Source of the DNA: Ophioderma brevispina
Lineage: Eukaryota > Echinodermata > Ophiuroidea > Amphilepidida > Ophiodermatidae
Assembly: GCA_023653785.1 (NCBI GenBank)
Contig: JAMKCH010005450.1
Span: 62,001 to 126,000 of the forward strand
Direction: 5' to 3'
DNA length: 64,000 bases
The notes under the pieces were generated by a model. That model did no database searches, was not told the DNA's origin, and saw only the letters and a program-made list of their open reading frames with translations. How positions within the stretch are numbered: position 1 is the stretch's first letter; every line of letters begins with the position of its first letter. Shown in pieces: positions 22,735 to 34,690 of this stretch. The position numbers were made by a program, and so were the translations under genes.

Positions 22735-23531
22735 AGGTCCATGGACAACGGCCTGAGTAGACATTCTTCATTTCTTACATTTTATACTCACATATCCCTG
22801 ATCATATCGTGCACACAGATATTTCTAAAAGTGAACATCGGGATTGTTAAATTTCAGGATAACTATACCCAAACTGACAGTGGGCCTTTCCCTGTTTGTG
22901 GAATCGCGTACAGATGCTGGAGTTGGATTTGAACCCCGTTAATGACGTCCTTGTAACCAATTTAACAAGCTCACACTGGGCTAACCGCACCGCACAGCTC
23001 CAATATCTCCCTTGTCGTTTCTTCTTTTTCCGGACCCTTGAATAAATCTATTCTGTTTTCTGATTCTCCTTGTCGGTAATCAGCACTCGCTGTGCACAGC
23101 CTTCGACAATACCTCACATTATAATCGTAATTTTAAGGCATCAAATCAGGAAAAATTATATGCCATATGATACAAACACTACGACGCTATCCGAGAAGTC
23201 AACTGTGTACGTCTGCAAGAAAACGGGACCACGCGCACGTCCGTTCACGATGACGAATCATGACGCGAATCGCGTATTTGTTACTCGGAAGTCACTACTA
23301 CTTCTGGGTCCCCTTGCCACGCGTTAATCACTTTCATTTTTGTGGGGGGGGGGGGGGATTTCTTTGAAAGCTTTTCAAAACACCTGATATATGCCCAATT
23401 TTTAATCAAATATACGGGTTCTCAATTACTGCTTCTGTAACAGATTTTTTACATTGATATCAATACATACAATGAAATGAAACCATTTTTTTGGTGGTAT
23501 TTAAGTATGTTTAAAGCAATGTCCATGGACC
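22735..23531 (-). mobile_element. Kolobok-like TTAA element with THAP-exon relic, copy 1
   Basis: TTAA (22731-22734) precedes AGGTCCATGGACA, and TGTCCATGGACC precedes TTAA (23532-23535). The whole element is the inverted homologue of 47124-47906. A minus-strand exon-like segment (22975-23119) begins with ATG, encodes a decayed zinc-binding start (IVEGC) and ..NRIDLFK, and ends at a GTGAGC splice donor. Kolobok transposons are known for TTAA target sites and THAP-domain proteins, so that assignment is inferred. Both copies are too short to encode a transposase. It sits inside element X. Confidence 0.8.
22975..23119 (-). pseudogene. THAP-like first-exon relic
   Basis: Homologous to 47516-47660. 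An in-frame stop follows the ATG in this copy and the FP motif is degraded. The donor GTGAGC (plus-strand 22969-22974) is at the same place. See the better copy at 47516. Confidence 0.5.
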
Positions 23532-23535
23532 TTAA

Positions 23536-24430
23536 GGGTTAACTGTTTTGACACACCCCTCAGGTATGTGAGTGGCATTCCCGGGTGTTAAAAAGCTAGA
23601 GGCACTTTAAAAGTCTATGTAATCTTTGTCCTTTGCAACCTATAAAGTGTACTCATCAAGATGCCACAGAGGGCTGCTCAAGGAGGTGAGCACAAAGGAT
23701 GAAAAAGGAGAAGAGGCACACCCTGAAGCATTTCTCTTTATTATCGGCATATTTCCAAGTTAAGCCATCAGGAAGGTGACATAATAGCCCAGAGGACATT
23801 ACGTTTAGATTGTGGGCATCTATGGTTATTTCTCGTAACTAGTCAAGGGGAAACAAAACAGTGGTGTATTAAATTGAAAATTACTAAAATCTAATAACAG
23901 TCTTCCTTGCCTATAAAAGCTGCCTCATCCCTGAAAATGAATCCACGTCACACACTCATTTTTCTTTTCCCAATATCAGTGACCCAAAATCCAGATAGAA
24001 CATTTTTGGAATGCTGGGCTAAGCAAAACACTCCTTATTTGCAGCTTTTCCCCCTCAATTATTACGGGGGTTAAATGACGGCATGTGTTCATATTCCAAA
24101 TCTCTAATGTAAAACGACGCCATAGTTAATGTGTGCACATTCATGATACATTTGCATATTAATTATTATCATTCTATACGTATATTTGTCACTGCCAATG
24201 TGTTCAATTCTGCCAAAAGTTGCGCTGGACAAGCTGGCTGCTGAGGAATCCCCGGTCAGGCCTACCACCAGATAATAGTCACGATCCCTTCGAGTTTTGA
24301 AGTTCTAATATTGTTTTCGATTCCCCTGCAATTAAATCACACTGTACTTAGACTCTTTATTTGGCATTTCTAATAGATTTTTGTAAAAGTTAGATAAAAG
24401 ATAACAATATTGGTCTTTTTTGGTTAGCTA
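23536..24430. other. Interior of element X without recognised gene
   Basis: Unique-looking DNA including a TATAAAAG sequence near 23912 without a supported transcript. No transposase motif is seen. Confidence 0.4.
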
Positions 24431-25032
24431 TTAGTTTAAGGCACCCTAGAAAATGCTTTTATTAGCCGTTTATTATCCTTAAAAATACGTTTAGACAACT
24501 AATTTTGGATTTCTAATTTTGCATATAAGTTTATGATACAATTAGAAATGGGGCCATTTTGGACGCCTCTTGATTTTTGGGTACTGTAAGCTTTGAACCT
24601 CCAATAATGACGTCATTGCCCATTCCTTGTGCCTTAACATACTGTTCTGACACTTTACTTTGTATTTTCAACGTGTCTGGTTGCAAGAATACGATCAAAT
24701 TGGAAAAGAGCGTCCCTTTTGACCGCCCTCTGGTTGTTGGGTACTTGTAAGTTTTGAAAACTCTCAAAATAAATGACTTAATTCCTTGCTTGTGCCTTAA
24801 AACACTGTTGGACACTTTATTTGTATTTTCAACTTGTCTGGTTTGCACAGAGACGATAAAATGTTAACATGTCGGCCATTGGGCCCGCCATCTTGAATTT
24901 GGAGATGGCTCCAGGATGATTTTCGGGACTTTTAGTATGTGATTCTACTCATATTCCTAGACCTATCCTAAAATTCAGCTTGTTATGAGCTATTTCCGGG
25001 TTTGAGCCTATATGAGCTAATGCTTCTTGACT

Positions 25033-27344
25033 ACTATCCTAAAATCTTTTTGTACACAGCCGAACCTTTTTTTAAAGAAAGCTCTAACACGGTTTACTCT
25101 AAGGACATTAATCAACAATTTTCACTTGAAACTTTAGGATTAAATTAAATATTGAAAAAACAAAAAAACACGCGTTTTTAACCTAATTTTAAAAAAAAAA
25201 AAAAATAACAATAATTAAAACATGAATTGGAGATAAAAAGTGTGGGGATTCCTGAGATATTAGTTTCCGCATGAATAACCCTGTCCTTACCTAGGATCAG
25301 TAAATGAAAAATAAGAACCGTTTACCGTGAAACATTCCAGAATACATTGACGTCCACACCTGTCTTTAATCACGTAACTGTCCAATGACTTTCCTTTTAT
25401 CGATCATTGGTTTCATACTTTCCTTTGATTAAAGGAAGATAACTACGCATTACTAACTACCGCTAACAGTCAGGCAAAGGTGCAATTCACACAACCATTC
25501 AACTTTACATTGTTTAATAACAATTACCAACATCACTGTGCAAAACCACCAAATTTGGAAAATTATGGGCGCCTTCAAAATGTGGCGGTTGATTGCTTTT
25601 TAAGCTGCAGCTTATGTATTGTAAATGTTAATTAATATAATTATTCTCATCGTTACTGCGATAGTCATGCTTCTTCAAGTTCATGTAAATTTGACTCATG
25701 TTATTTCATATTTTCATTTTATAATATGTTCTGAACCACATTTAATGTTTTCATTTTGTGGTCTTAATTAAACCTAAATGTATATAATAGTCTCCGGTGA
25801 TTTTTAAAAGTAACTTTCTTGTAATTAGGCTTACGGCCCATCGTAAGTGTGATTAAAACAACATCATTATCGCTATATTTTCATCATTCATCATACACGA
25901 TCAAATACAATCTTTTGTACCCAAAATCTTTTAAGAAGCCTCTTAAAACGTTTACTTCTAATGATAATGATAACATGATCAACAATTTTCAACTAGAAAA
26001 CTTAATATATTAAATAATTGATAGCGGTGTACAAGATCTCACCTTTAAAATATTATACAAGATGACAATAAATTAAACATCAAATTGGAGATAAAACGTG
26101 GTGGTGGGGCGGGGATTTCTGAGATATAGTTTTTCCTCCTCATGAATAACCTGTCTGGCCAATGATGGAAAAATAGAAATACGACCGTAGACCGTGAAAC
26201 ATTCATATACATTGCGTCAACCTGTCTTTTATAATACGTACTTCCACATGACTTTTCTTTTATCTCAATCATTCGTTTTCAATATTATCCTTTGATTGCA
26301 AGTAGATAACTACAGCATACTACCGATAACAGTCCAGCAAAGGTGAATTCAGCACTAAAAAATAGCCCCGCGACTTTAGTGTATTTGTATGAGGTGAACG
26401 CATGGGACGATTGTTTCGGTTCAATTCCAGGAATGTTAGTAATTTCGTGTAGAAAGATGTAGTATTACAGTTTTGTCCGGTTAGTAACTGTATTATAGCA
26501 GGATTCTCAGTTCAACAATCGGCTTTCTCCGTGGGACAAATAAGAAACACTATAAACAAACCAAAACCAAACACTAAACTAAAAACTAAACTTCTGAAAA
26601 AAAACAGAATCCATCCGTTAATTTTAGAATTTGTTTATTAGCTTTTTGTCAAACGTTTCCTTGAAAACATTATCTCAAACATCCTTGAGAAGCATATTGT
26701 TTGGTGTTTCGTAGGTTTGAAATTGGCCTTTCCTCAAGGCTTGGGCTATATGTTGATTTCCTACAGGCCCTGTATACGTGTGGTATAGCGCCTCTCATGG
26801 GTGTCTCTTGCCCTCGCTCCGCTCGTCGAGGTCTTTTTTCGCTTCTTATCAAATATGGTACCGGTTACATATATATATAGGTTTATTGGACGACAAGTAC
26901 AAACAGAAAACCGCAAACCTTGTTTTTGAACTGCCCTGCTATCGTAATGTGTGCCTAGAGACAACCTGCTTTGATTTTATGTCGTGCACGAAAGAAAATA
27001 CTTAAATATCATCTAATTATTACATAAAGACTGCGTACTGTGGAATGTGAGAGACTTCTTGTTTTTACCACTCTTAATAACAATCAATTTAATCGATAGC
27101 ATCACTCACTTATCGATAAATATCAAGTACCCGAATCAACAATGCAACAGATTGATTTGGGTCATTGTGATATTTTGGCCAGTTTTGCATCACTTTATTA
27201 TTCAGTCAATAATATACATATTAACAATAAAGAAAATGTAAACATTTAAACAAGATAAGCTGGAGCCTATATTGACCACCAACCGGGTATTAAACAATTC
27301 ATATAGAATAAGAGACTACACATATAAATTTATAAACAAAATAT
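25033..27344 (+). repeat. R repeat units and 3' block, duplication copy I (continued)
   Basis: Resumes the R sequence broken at 19826: CCTAAAATCTTTTTGTAC, A-rich tracts, AACATGAATTGGAGATAAAA, TGACGTC, CAATTACCAACA. A second R unit starts near 25775 and ends at about 26350, giving a tandem period near 0.87 kb. A non-R block follows (about 26350-27344). Copy II lies at 27345-30870. From about 26750 to 27344 the two copies differ by a single base, while upstream they differ by many small indels. The 26.8-kb part contains a GC-richer CCCTCGCTCCGCTCGTCGAGG hairpin. Open frames in this block are repeated in both copies and match nothing I know. Confidence 0.85.
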
Positions 27345-27560
27345 ATCGGTTGAAAAACAGTGTTTTCGAAAAACACTGTTTATCTATAAACCCTGTTTAT
27401 CGAAAAACAAAGTTTATCAGTTCGAAAAACAATGTTTTTTCGATTTGATAAACCCTGCTTTCGATATAAACACAGTTTATTCAATCGCAAAAACATGTTT
27501 ATCAGTCGAAAAAACAATGTTGTTCACTCGAAAAACAGGTTTACGGCGGATAACCCCCCG
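27345..27560 (+). repeat. Palindrome array, second (truncated) copy
   Basis: Collinear with the last ~200 bp of the array at 18804-19640. It starts abruptly at the tandem-duplication junction (AAAATATAT to CGGTTGAAAAACAG), with the same CGATAAAC/CGAAAAAC dyads and the same tail. Confidence 0.85.
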
Positions 27561-30500
27561 TGTTTATCGCATATTCACTATATCATGAGATGCCATATAC
27601 GCTCCTGTACAGGGAGATACGGCGAGTTGTTGAAATGTATATATATTCTTCAATATGTTTTAAAATGTTTCTCTCTTGTAATTGGCCTGTGGTCCACCGT
27701 AAGTGTGAATAAAAATAATATCCCTTATGCTATTGCTCTAACTCAATCATACACTATCCTAAAATCTTTTTGTACCCAAGACCTTTTACAAGAAAGCTAT
27801 AAAAAACGGTTCTTCTAATGATAAATGAATCAACCAATTTTCACTAGAAACTTAGATTAAATTAAATATTGAAAAATATAAAAAAAATAAAAAAAATAAA
27901 AAAAATAAAATGTTATACAAGATGACAATAAATTAAACATGAAATTGGAGATAAAGGGTGGGCGGATCCTTAGATATTTAGTTTCTCATGCATAACCCTG
28001 GTCTGGACACTATAATATAGTAAATAGAAAATAACCGGACGGTTACCGTGAAACATCCAGATACATTGACGTCAACCGTCTTTAATACGTAACTTCCACA
28101 CATGACTTTTCTTTTATCGAATTCATTGGTTTCATACTTATCCTTTGATTGAAAGTAAGATAACTACAGCATCATTACCATAACAGTCAGGACAAAGGTG
28201 AATTCCAACACACCATTCACTTTACATGTTTATAAACAATTACCAACAAAAACTGTGCAAAAACCCTCCAAATTTTGAAAATTATGGGCGCTCTTCAAAA
28301 ATGTGCGGTTATTGCTTTAACTTCAGCATTATGTATTGTAAAATGTAATCTAATAATAATTATTCTTTTTCCTTTTCGTTACTGCGATTATGTCATGCTT
28401 TCTTTCAAATTATGTAAATTGAATCAATGTTATTCAATATTTTCATGTTTTTATATGTCTGAACACATTTAATGTTTTCATTTGTTGTCTTAAGGTAAAC
28501 ATAATGTAATAATATCTCGGTGCTTTAAAGTACTTTCTTGTAATTAGGTTACGGACAATAGTAAGTGTGAATTAAAACAACATCATTATCGCTATAGTTC
28601 ATTTCTATCATACACGATCCTACAATCTTTTTGTACCCAAAATCTTTTAAGAAAGCTCTAAAACGGTTACTTCTAATGAATAATGATAAACATGACTCAA
28701 CAATTTTCACTTAAAACTTAGATTATATTAACAACTTAAGTGCCCAAGAGGGGGGTTCCATAGTACCCCAATCGGATTTTTTTGCGATTTCTTTACTCGT
28801 TACGCGCAATTCAAATTTTTTCATGGAGTTTTTTTGCTAATTGTCTGATTTATGAATACGCGTCCTCCTGATACTACAAAAAAATTAAATCCGCCCACGG
28901 CTTCAATTAGAAAATTGGTTGGGGTCCCTAGAACCCCCCTCTTGGGCAAATACGGAAGTGAAAAAATCAAGATATTTCCTATTAAAAAATAAATTAATTA
29001 AATCTTGGGATTTATTTGCTTAGATATATACCTTAGGAGGCAATTAAGTACTCATTTAATAATCTTAATCAAATAACCTTTTATATGCTGATAGCATCAA
29101 TTTGAATGTTGTCATGACCATGCTCTTAACTGTGTACGTCTATGAGAAAACCAGGTGATTTTTTGAAGTTTCTGAGAAAAATACAAATAGGTAAATAATT
29201 TGGCTATATTTTGCATGATTATTTTAATTGTTATCTAGAGTAGATATAATGATTATTTTGGTTCAAAACCTTATTATTGGCTTTCTGCGGACGGATATGT
29301 GCGAACGCCCTTCTTTTTCGGAGAGTGGACAATTCCAATTGCCCCGAGGTCATAGGTCAAAGTTCGGATTTTCATTTTTATTGTGGAGTATGTGGTTCTT
29401 AGTGACCCCAATTTAATTGTGTTAGTGCCATGATCAAACTCACATGGGAAAGTGGTTATCTGGGTTGGTCCCTAGGAACCCCCCTCTTGGGCACTAACGG
29501 GAAGTTTTGTTAGCTTGGGCACTTAAGTGTTAAATAATGATATCGGTGTAACAAGAATCTCACCTTAAACCCAATAACTTATACAAGAGGACAATAAATT
29601 AAACATGAAATTGGAGATAAAAAGTGTGGTGGGGCGGGGATTTCTGAGATATTAGTTGCCTCATGAATAAACCCTGTCTGGCCAATGATTGGAAAAATAA
29701 GAAAATAAGACGTATACCGTGAAAACATTCAGATACATGACGTCAACCTGTCTTTAATACGTAACTTCCACATGACTTTTCCTGTATCGAACATTAGTTT
29801 CATACTTATAATGTGATTGAAAGTAAGATAACTACAGCATACTACCGATAACAGTTCGAGGCAAAGGTGAATTCAGCACTAAAAATATGCACCCGCGACT
29901 TTTAGTTGTACTTGTTGAGGTGAACGCATGGGACGATTGTTCGTGTTCAATTACCAAGAATGGAGTATGTTCTGTAGAAAGATGTAGTATTACAGTTTGC
30001 TCCGGTTAGTAACTGTTTAAGCGGGATTCTCAAGTTCAACAATCGGCTTTCTCCGTGGGACCAAAAGAACATCTAAACAAACAAAAAACAAAAAACCGAG
30101 ACGAACGAAAAACTTCTGAAAATAAAAAACAGAATCCGTTAATGTTTAGAATGTTGTTTATAGCGTTTGTCAAACGTTTCCTTGAAAACCTTTTAGCTAA
30201 AACATCTTGAGACGCATTTGTTTGGTGTTTCTTAGGTTTGAATTGGCATTTCTTCAAGGCTTGGGCTATATGTTGATTTCCTACAGGCCCTGTATACGTG
30301 TGGTATAGCGCCTCTCATGGGGTGTCTCTTGCCCTCGCTCCGCTCGTCGAGGTCTTTTTTCGCTTCTTATCAAATATGGTACCGGTTACATATATATATA
30401 GGTTTATTGGACGACAAGTACAAACAGAAAACCGCAAACCTTGTTTTTGAACTGCCCTGCTATCGTAATGTGTGCCTAGAGACAACCTGCTTTGATTTTA

Positions 30501-30870
30501 TGTCGTGCACGAAAGAAAATACTTAAATATCATCTAATTATTACATAAAGACTGCGTACTGTGGAATGTGAGAGACTTCTTGTTTTTACCACTCTTAATA
30601 ACAATCAATTTAATCGATAGCATCACTCACTTATCGATAAATATCAAGTACCCGAATCAACAATGCAACAGATTGATTTGGGTCATTGTGATATTTTGGC
30701 CAGTTTTGCATCACTTTATTATTCAGTCAATAATATACATATTAACAATAAAGAAAATGTAAACATTTAAACAAGATAAGCTGGAGCCTATATTGACCAC
30801 CAACCGGGTATTAAACAATTCATATAGAATAAGAGACTACACATATAAATTTATAAACAAAATATATACT
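27561..30870 (+). repeat. R units and 3' block, duplication copy II
   Basis: Tail and first R unit (27561-28500), then a second R unit interrupted at 28731 by a P element and resumed at 29530, then the block homologous to 26350-27344. Offset to copy I is about 2.73 kb before the P insertion and 3.52 kb after it; the difference matches the 798-bp insertion. At 27752-27757 ACTATCCTAAAATC is uninterrupted, which is the empty site of element X. Confidence 0.9.
28732..29529 (+). mobile_element. Complete piggyBac-like TTAA element (P family), non-autonomous
   Basis: TTAA at 28728-28731 and 29530-29533 flank TIRs CAACTTAAGTGCCCAAG (left) and CTTGGGCACTTAAGTG (right). The duplicate R unit near 25960-25975 (TATTAAATAATTGATA) shows the empty site with one TTAA. 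Subterminal blocks GGGGGGTTCCATAGTACCCC and GGTCCCTAGGAACCCCCCTC are inverted too. No transposase is encoded in the 798 bp. TTAA targeting with a CAC-type end fits piggyBac, but this rests on ends only. Confidence 0.9.
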
Positions 30871-31052
30871 TAAATTAATAAGCCATTACCGTGAACCAAT
30901 CACGATAGGCCGTTCTGCCTATATAGGCCTAAATCGGAAAGCAACGTTCATTAAAGTTATTGTCTTGCTTGGAAAATTGAAAAAGAAGAAGCCACAGTTG
31001 TTTGTTCTTTAATTTTTTGAAATTCTGTCAGAGCTGTACATTTAACATTAGA
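30871..31052. other. Unique spacer after the duplication
   Basis: Starts where copy II continues beyond the tandem unit. No gene is seen. Confidence 0.5.
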
Positions 31053-31473
31053 CTTAAGGTCCGTATGCCAAAAAGTTAGACCAGTTTAAAGTTAGACCTG
31101 GTTTAAGTCAAAATTAGTTTTGCCTAAAATTGATATTATTCACACGTTCTTCGTAGTAGCTTAGCAAATTTGAAAGATTTAAAATGCAAATTTAAATACA
31201 AACTACCCCGTGTCAGTGTAAGAAAATGTCTTCTGTGCACCAAATTAAACTTAGACGTGTAGAAGAATAATCGTCCGGCGTCCCCTAGTCCGTGAACCCT
31301 TATGAACATAGGGCAATCGATTCAGTGCTCTTCACTCAAAATTAGTTTCACGCTTTATTTCCGTTACGTATATGGAGCCCGCGGACTGTGGCTCCCGCCG
31401 GACTATATGTGCTTTCACACCGGTCTAAAAGTTAGACTGGTCTAACTCTTTTGTGGCTCCGGGACCTAAGTTC
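31053..31473. mobile_element. TIR element with nested miniature element
   Basis: The left end (about 31053-31107) TTAAGGTCCG, GCCAAAAAG, TTAGACCAGT recurs inverted at 31425-31473 as ACTGGTCTAACTC, TTTTGTGGC, GGGACCTAAG. A G-family element (31257-31423) fills most of the right half. Confidence 0.7.
31257..31423 (-). mobile_element. G-family miniature element (inverted copy)
   Basis: Reverse complement of the elements at 49428-49857: CCGGTGTGAAAG end, ATAGTCCGG, GGGCTCCATA, AATAAAGCGTGAAACTAAT, TCGATTGCCCTAT. It has no coding capacity. Confidence 0.75.
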
Positions 31474-31490
31474 GGAGAAGACGACCTTAT

Positions 31491-32636
31491 TTAAAAAGGA
31501 AAAGCAGCGATAATGTGAGAGCATAAAAATGTAGAAATGCGTTTTCAGCTTATAAATCAAAGCAATATTGTAAAATTCCATATACCTACTTTAAAGAATC
31601 TGTCATGATGCTGAATATTTGGAAAATTTGATATGGATGGAGCTGAAGTAACGTAGATTACATAAAATAAAAATAAGTTGAAAATTGGTCCAATTTGTTG
31701 AATTATTTTGCCCTTTTTAATTTCCCGCCCAATAATCTTTACTCGAAAATGATCCGACATCCACATCGCAGGCAAATGGTGACGTCAAGGTGATGACCAT
31801 CCATAATTTACGTCGTTGTTTACCATCATATCAGCAGTGTTGCCCCTTAAATAAGAATTAAAAACAACGAAATGACACAAAATATGTCATCTGTAACTTT
31901 GTTTCTAATTTTTAGTACTTTATAATCCCTCAATATTACAGTGTCAATAAACCATTCGATTCAACACGATGTTTTGGTATCACTTTGAAGTCACGAGGCG
32001 GAGAGCAAAATGGGCGCTTTTGATCAATGAAGCGGTGGAGAACAAATCCCGCACGTTTCATCGTATGTCAAAAAGCAAAAATTAAAAGCCTCTATTGTGT
32101 TAATTTTACATCAATTGTACTTATTTTTTCGGGAATTCGTGATATATGTACATCTATTTATGAATGTAAGTCAAACGGAGCTTGTCAAAAATCTTGACAT
32201 ATTTCATTTTAATGAAGGAACAAAACACCAAATTGTGAAAAATGAAAGTATTGAGGAATTGTCTACATCTCCTGCAAATAGGACATAAAGTGTGATGTCT
32301 TACAATATACACTAAACAGGCGATTGTGGTTTATACACCAGTACGGAATAAACAAAGATCAATTCTGTTGTGTTTGAGGTCAAAATGTAAAGGTTATGGT
32401 GCACAGATGCGCTTAATGGGTCTTCACAGGGAAAGGCATTTTGATCTCAAGTCGGAATTTTGATTCAGCCACGTATAGAAATTACAGAATCATATAAAAA
32501 GTACTGCTGGTTTAATACACGGATTGAAGCCAACCACTCGAAGGTTATGTTAGCTCATTCATGACAATAACAAAAAATACGATTTTTAATGATGTTTTTC
32601 GAGTTTCGGATCAGCAAATCGCTGATTATCCCTATA
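31491..32636 (+). mobile_element. M3-family TTAA element, long form
   Basis: Both ends match the 464-bp element at 40881-41344: GCAGCGATAATG at the left, CAGCAAATCGCTG at the right, and the whole of about 32205-32500. About 590 bp at 31620-32205 is absent from the short form. A leading TTAA (31491-31494) is present but the right end has decayed. No transposase motif is seen in the extra segment. Confidence 0.75.
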
Positions 32637-33082
32637 AAAACCCTTGATCATATTTCAAAGTTGGACCGAGGTTCACATATAGCAAGTGTTGCCCATTATT
32701 AGATTATCATATTTCTTCAAATGGTTACTGTAAGCGCAAATAAAATTAGACGGGAAGGTAAGATTAATATCTGGAGGAACCGCTCCCCTTCAATGAGGTA
32801 TCCTTCGAGATAATCTGTACTTCAAAAGCAGAGATGCAGATGATGTTATTTTGTCGCAAAAGGTATCTGTGATATAATAGGATAGAAACGATAATCAAGA
32901 AACATTTATTGTATATTTTTTTATTCGACACAAAGGGCTAAACGCAAACAGCAAAATGTGGTTATATACTTCATTTGGCACAGATTTTGCCACAGACACA
33001 AATCTAGGGAAAATTTTACACCTTTGTAAACATGTTTCCTCTCATAAAACAAACAATTGTCATAATTTTTAAGGGTATTAAA
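32637..33082. other. No gene recognised
   Basis: AT-rich spacer between mobile elements. Confidence 0.45.
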
Positions 33083-33251
33083 TGGGCTTACTGTATTTTG
33101 CGAAACGAAACGAAAGAAAACAAACTCCTCCATGGGATGACACACGCTTTATTCCGTTATGACACGTTATGCATGCATGACGGAATAAAGCGTGTAATCC
33201 ATGGAATTCGTTTCGTTTCGTTTCGTTCGCAAAATACAGTAAGCCTATTAA
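33083..33251. mobile_element. Near-perfect 170-bp palindrome
   Basis: Arms 33083-33156 and 33178-33251 pair almost throughout: GGCTTACTGTATTTTGCG / CGCAAAATACAGTAAGCC, CGAAACGAAACGAAA / TTTCGTTTCGTTTCG, CCATGG, and CACGCTTTATTCCGT / ACGGAATAAAGCGTG. About 20 bases separate the arms. The core CGGAATAAAGCGTG also occurs in G-family elements at about 49.49 and 49.73 kb. Confidence 0.9.
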
Positions 33252-34520
33252 ATGTGATATACGTTTTAATCATCGATTCTCAGAAATGTCATAGAAACAT
33301 TTCAGCAAAACTGTAAATGTTCTATAAGCTTTTTAAATTTTTTATAAGCTTTTTAAATGTTGGATGCCAAAGGTTCCAAAAAATTGTTTAACAAGACTTA
33401 ACATTTTATGATATTTTTGAAAACACTAAGGCCATGATGTTTCTAATGTTTGCATTCCTGGGCTTGGATGGCTTCAAAAGGGCCTATATTTTTAATGTTT
33501 GAGAAAATGTAAGTAACCTTCCTTGCAAAACAAACAATAATAGGTCCTCCAGTGGCTAAACAGGTTTGGGCCCGCTCTGAGGGGCAAATTGCCCAGTCTT
33601 GGAATTTTCCCTCTCAGGGGGGTCAAAGGCCATTTTTCCCGGTCAGAGGGCTAAAAAAACGGCTGATTTAGCATGGTTTTTGCAATTTTTTTCCGGCCAA
33701 AGTCGTCGAGGGCAACCTGCCAACCCCCCCCCCCCCCCGCCTGTTAGCCACGTGTGTCCTCTCAAAGATTCTGCCAATTTTTAGCTAACGCATATGTACT
33801 TTCAAGATGTCCACGGGCTTTGTACCGCCGCAAATGGCATTGGTGTTAGATAGCGTGAGTATGTTGTCAACCGGGGAGTACATCCGCGGGCCATAGCTAC
33901 CATTTCATTTTCTGAATCAGTCTACGGTATTTAAGGAAAAATATATACATTTTGTTTGCAAATGGTATAATCCAACATTGTATAATTTATTTTGTGGCAT
34001 ATTGTAAATAAAAAAAATAGGCTGTAATAAACAAAAACATTACAGGTTTTATTTTACAAACACTCCTATATTTTATATTTAAGTATAACGGGAACTGAAG
34101 ACATATTAGGATTAACGAGCAACATATCAATCTGGATGCAATCGGATGTCTTACTGTTTGAAGAAGTAAGTCACTTCTGTCTAGTTCAATTATTTGAGCT
34201 TTTAGGTTGATATGCGGGCTTTAACAACCGGAGAATACGAGACGCAAGGCTGTTCGACAAAAAAAAAAAAAAAAAAAAATCTGTCTAGTTCGGTGCAGAA
34301 ACTCTATATTTAATACATTTTGCAAAATTGGATTTTCGGTATCCATGCCTATAGCCATTTTGGTGGGCATAAAAACCAAACCCATGAAAAAAATTGCGTT
34401 TGATTAACAATAGAAATCAAATTAATTGGTTACCTGTAAATGTACAAGATTTCAAATCAATAAGGACCATGGCTGTCATGACGGTGTAGAAACACAGGTC
34501 CATGTGACTGAGCGTCACCG
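33252..34520. other. Low-complexity and degraded repeat DNA, no gene
   Basis: Contains a short direct repeat (ATAAGCTTTTTAAAT, about 33326-33358), a GGTCAGAGGG-rich degraded segment at 33560-33720, a C tract at 33725-33738, and an A tract at 34260-34279. Confidence 0.5.
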
Positions 34521-34690
34521 CGTGGATAACGTGGCCTATAGTGGTTAGGGTGACTTGCTGTGGCGCAAATGTACCAAAATGGGTCGGAACCAATTGCTGG
34601 GATTTATCCGGGTTCTCAATTGGATTTCATCTAGACCACAACGTCCACCAGAGGGGAAATCTGAATGACATCATCGCAAAAAGGGAAGGT
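34521..34690 (+). mobile_element. Possible tRNA-derived SINE fragment
   Basis: GTGGCCTATAGTGGTTAGGG (about 34531-34550) resembles a tRNA A-box region. GGGTCGGAACC about 35 bases later could be a decayed B box. They are followed by CTGGGATTTATCCGGGTTCT and CCACAACGTCCACCAGAG, which look like a SINE body. No A-tail or TSD is defined, so this is tentative. Confidence 0.35.

Larger units (their letters stand above)
19827..25032. mobile_element. Element X: 5.2-kb TIR transposon with nested insertions
   Basis: The ends are inverted copies: AGGCCAAGAGCATAG (left) against AGTCAAGAAGCATTAG (right, reverse complement), then GGAAATAGCTGATAACAAGC / GCTTGTTATGAGCTATTTCC and GAGTAGAATAACATACTAAA. ACTAT occurs at 19822-19826 and 25033-25037 and only once at the uninterrupted duplicate (27752-27757), giving a 5-bp TSD. 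Both subterminal regions hold direct repeats of roughly 125-190 bp carrying TGTTTTAAGGCAC-type and AAGATGGCGTCC-type motifs. Inside are a LINE relic and a TTAA element. No transposase is recognised. A 65-codon open frame on minus at about 24104-24310 has no family assignment. Confidence 0.85.

Noticed and set aside
23909..23945. TATAAAAG box followed by an ATG
   Set aside because: The downstream frame is short and unrecognised and it lies inside element X; a single motif is not enough.
26778..27005. Frames repeated exactly at 30317-30526
   Set aside because: Near-identity reflects the recent tandem duplication, not protein conservation.
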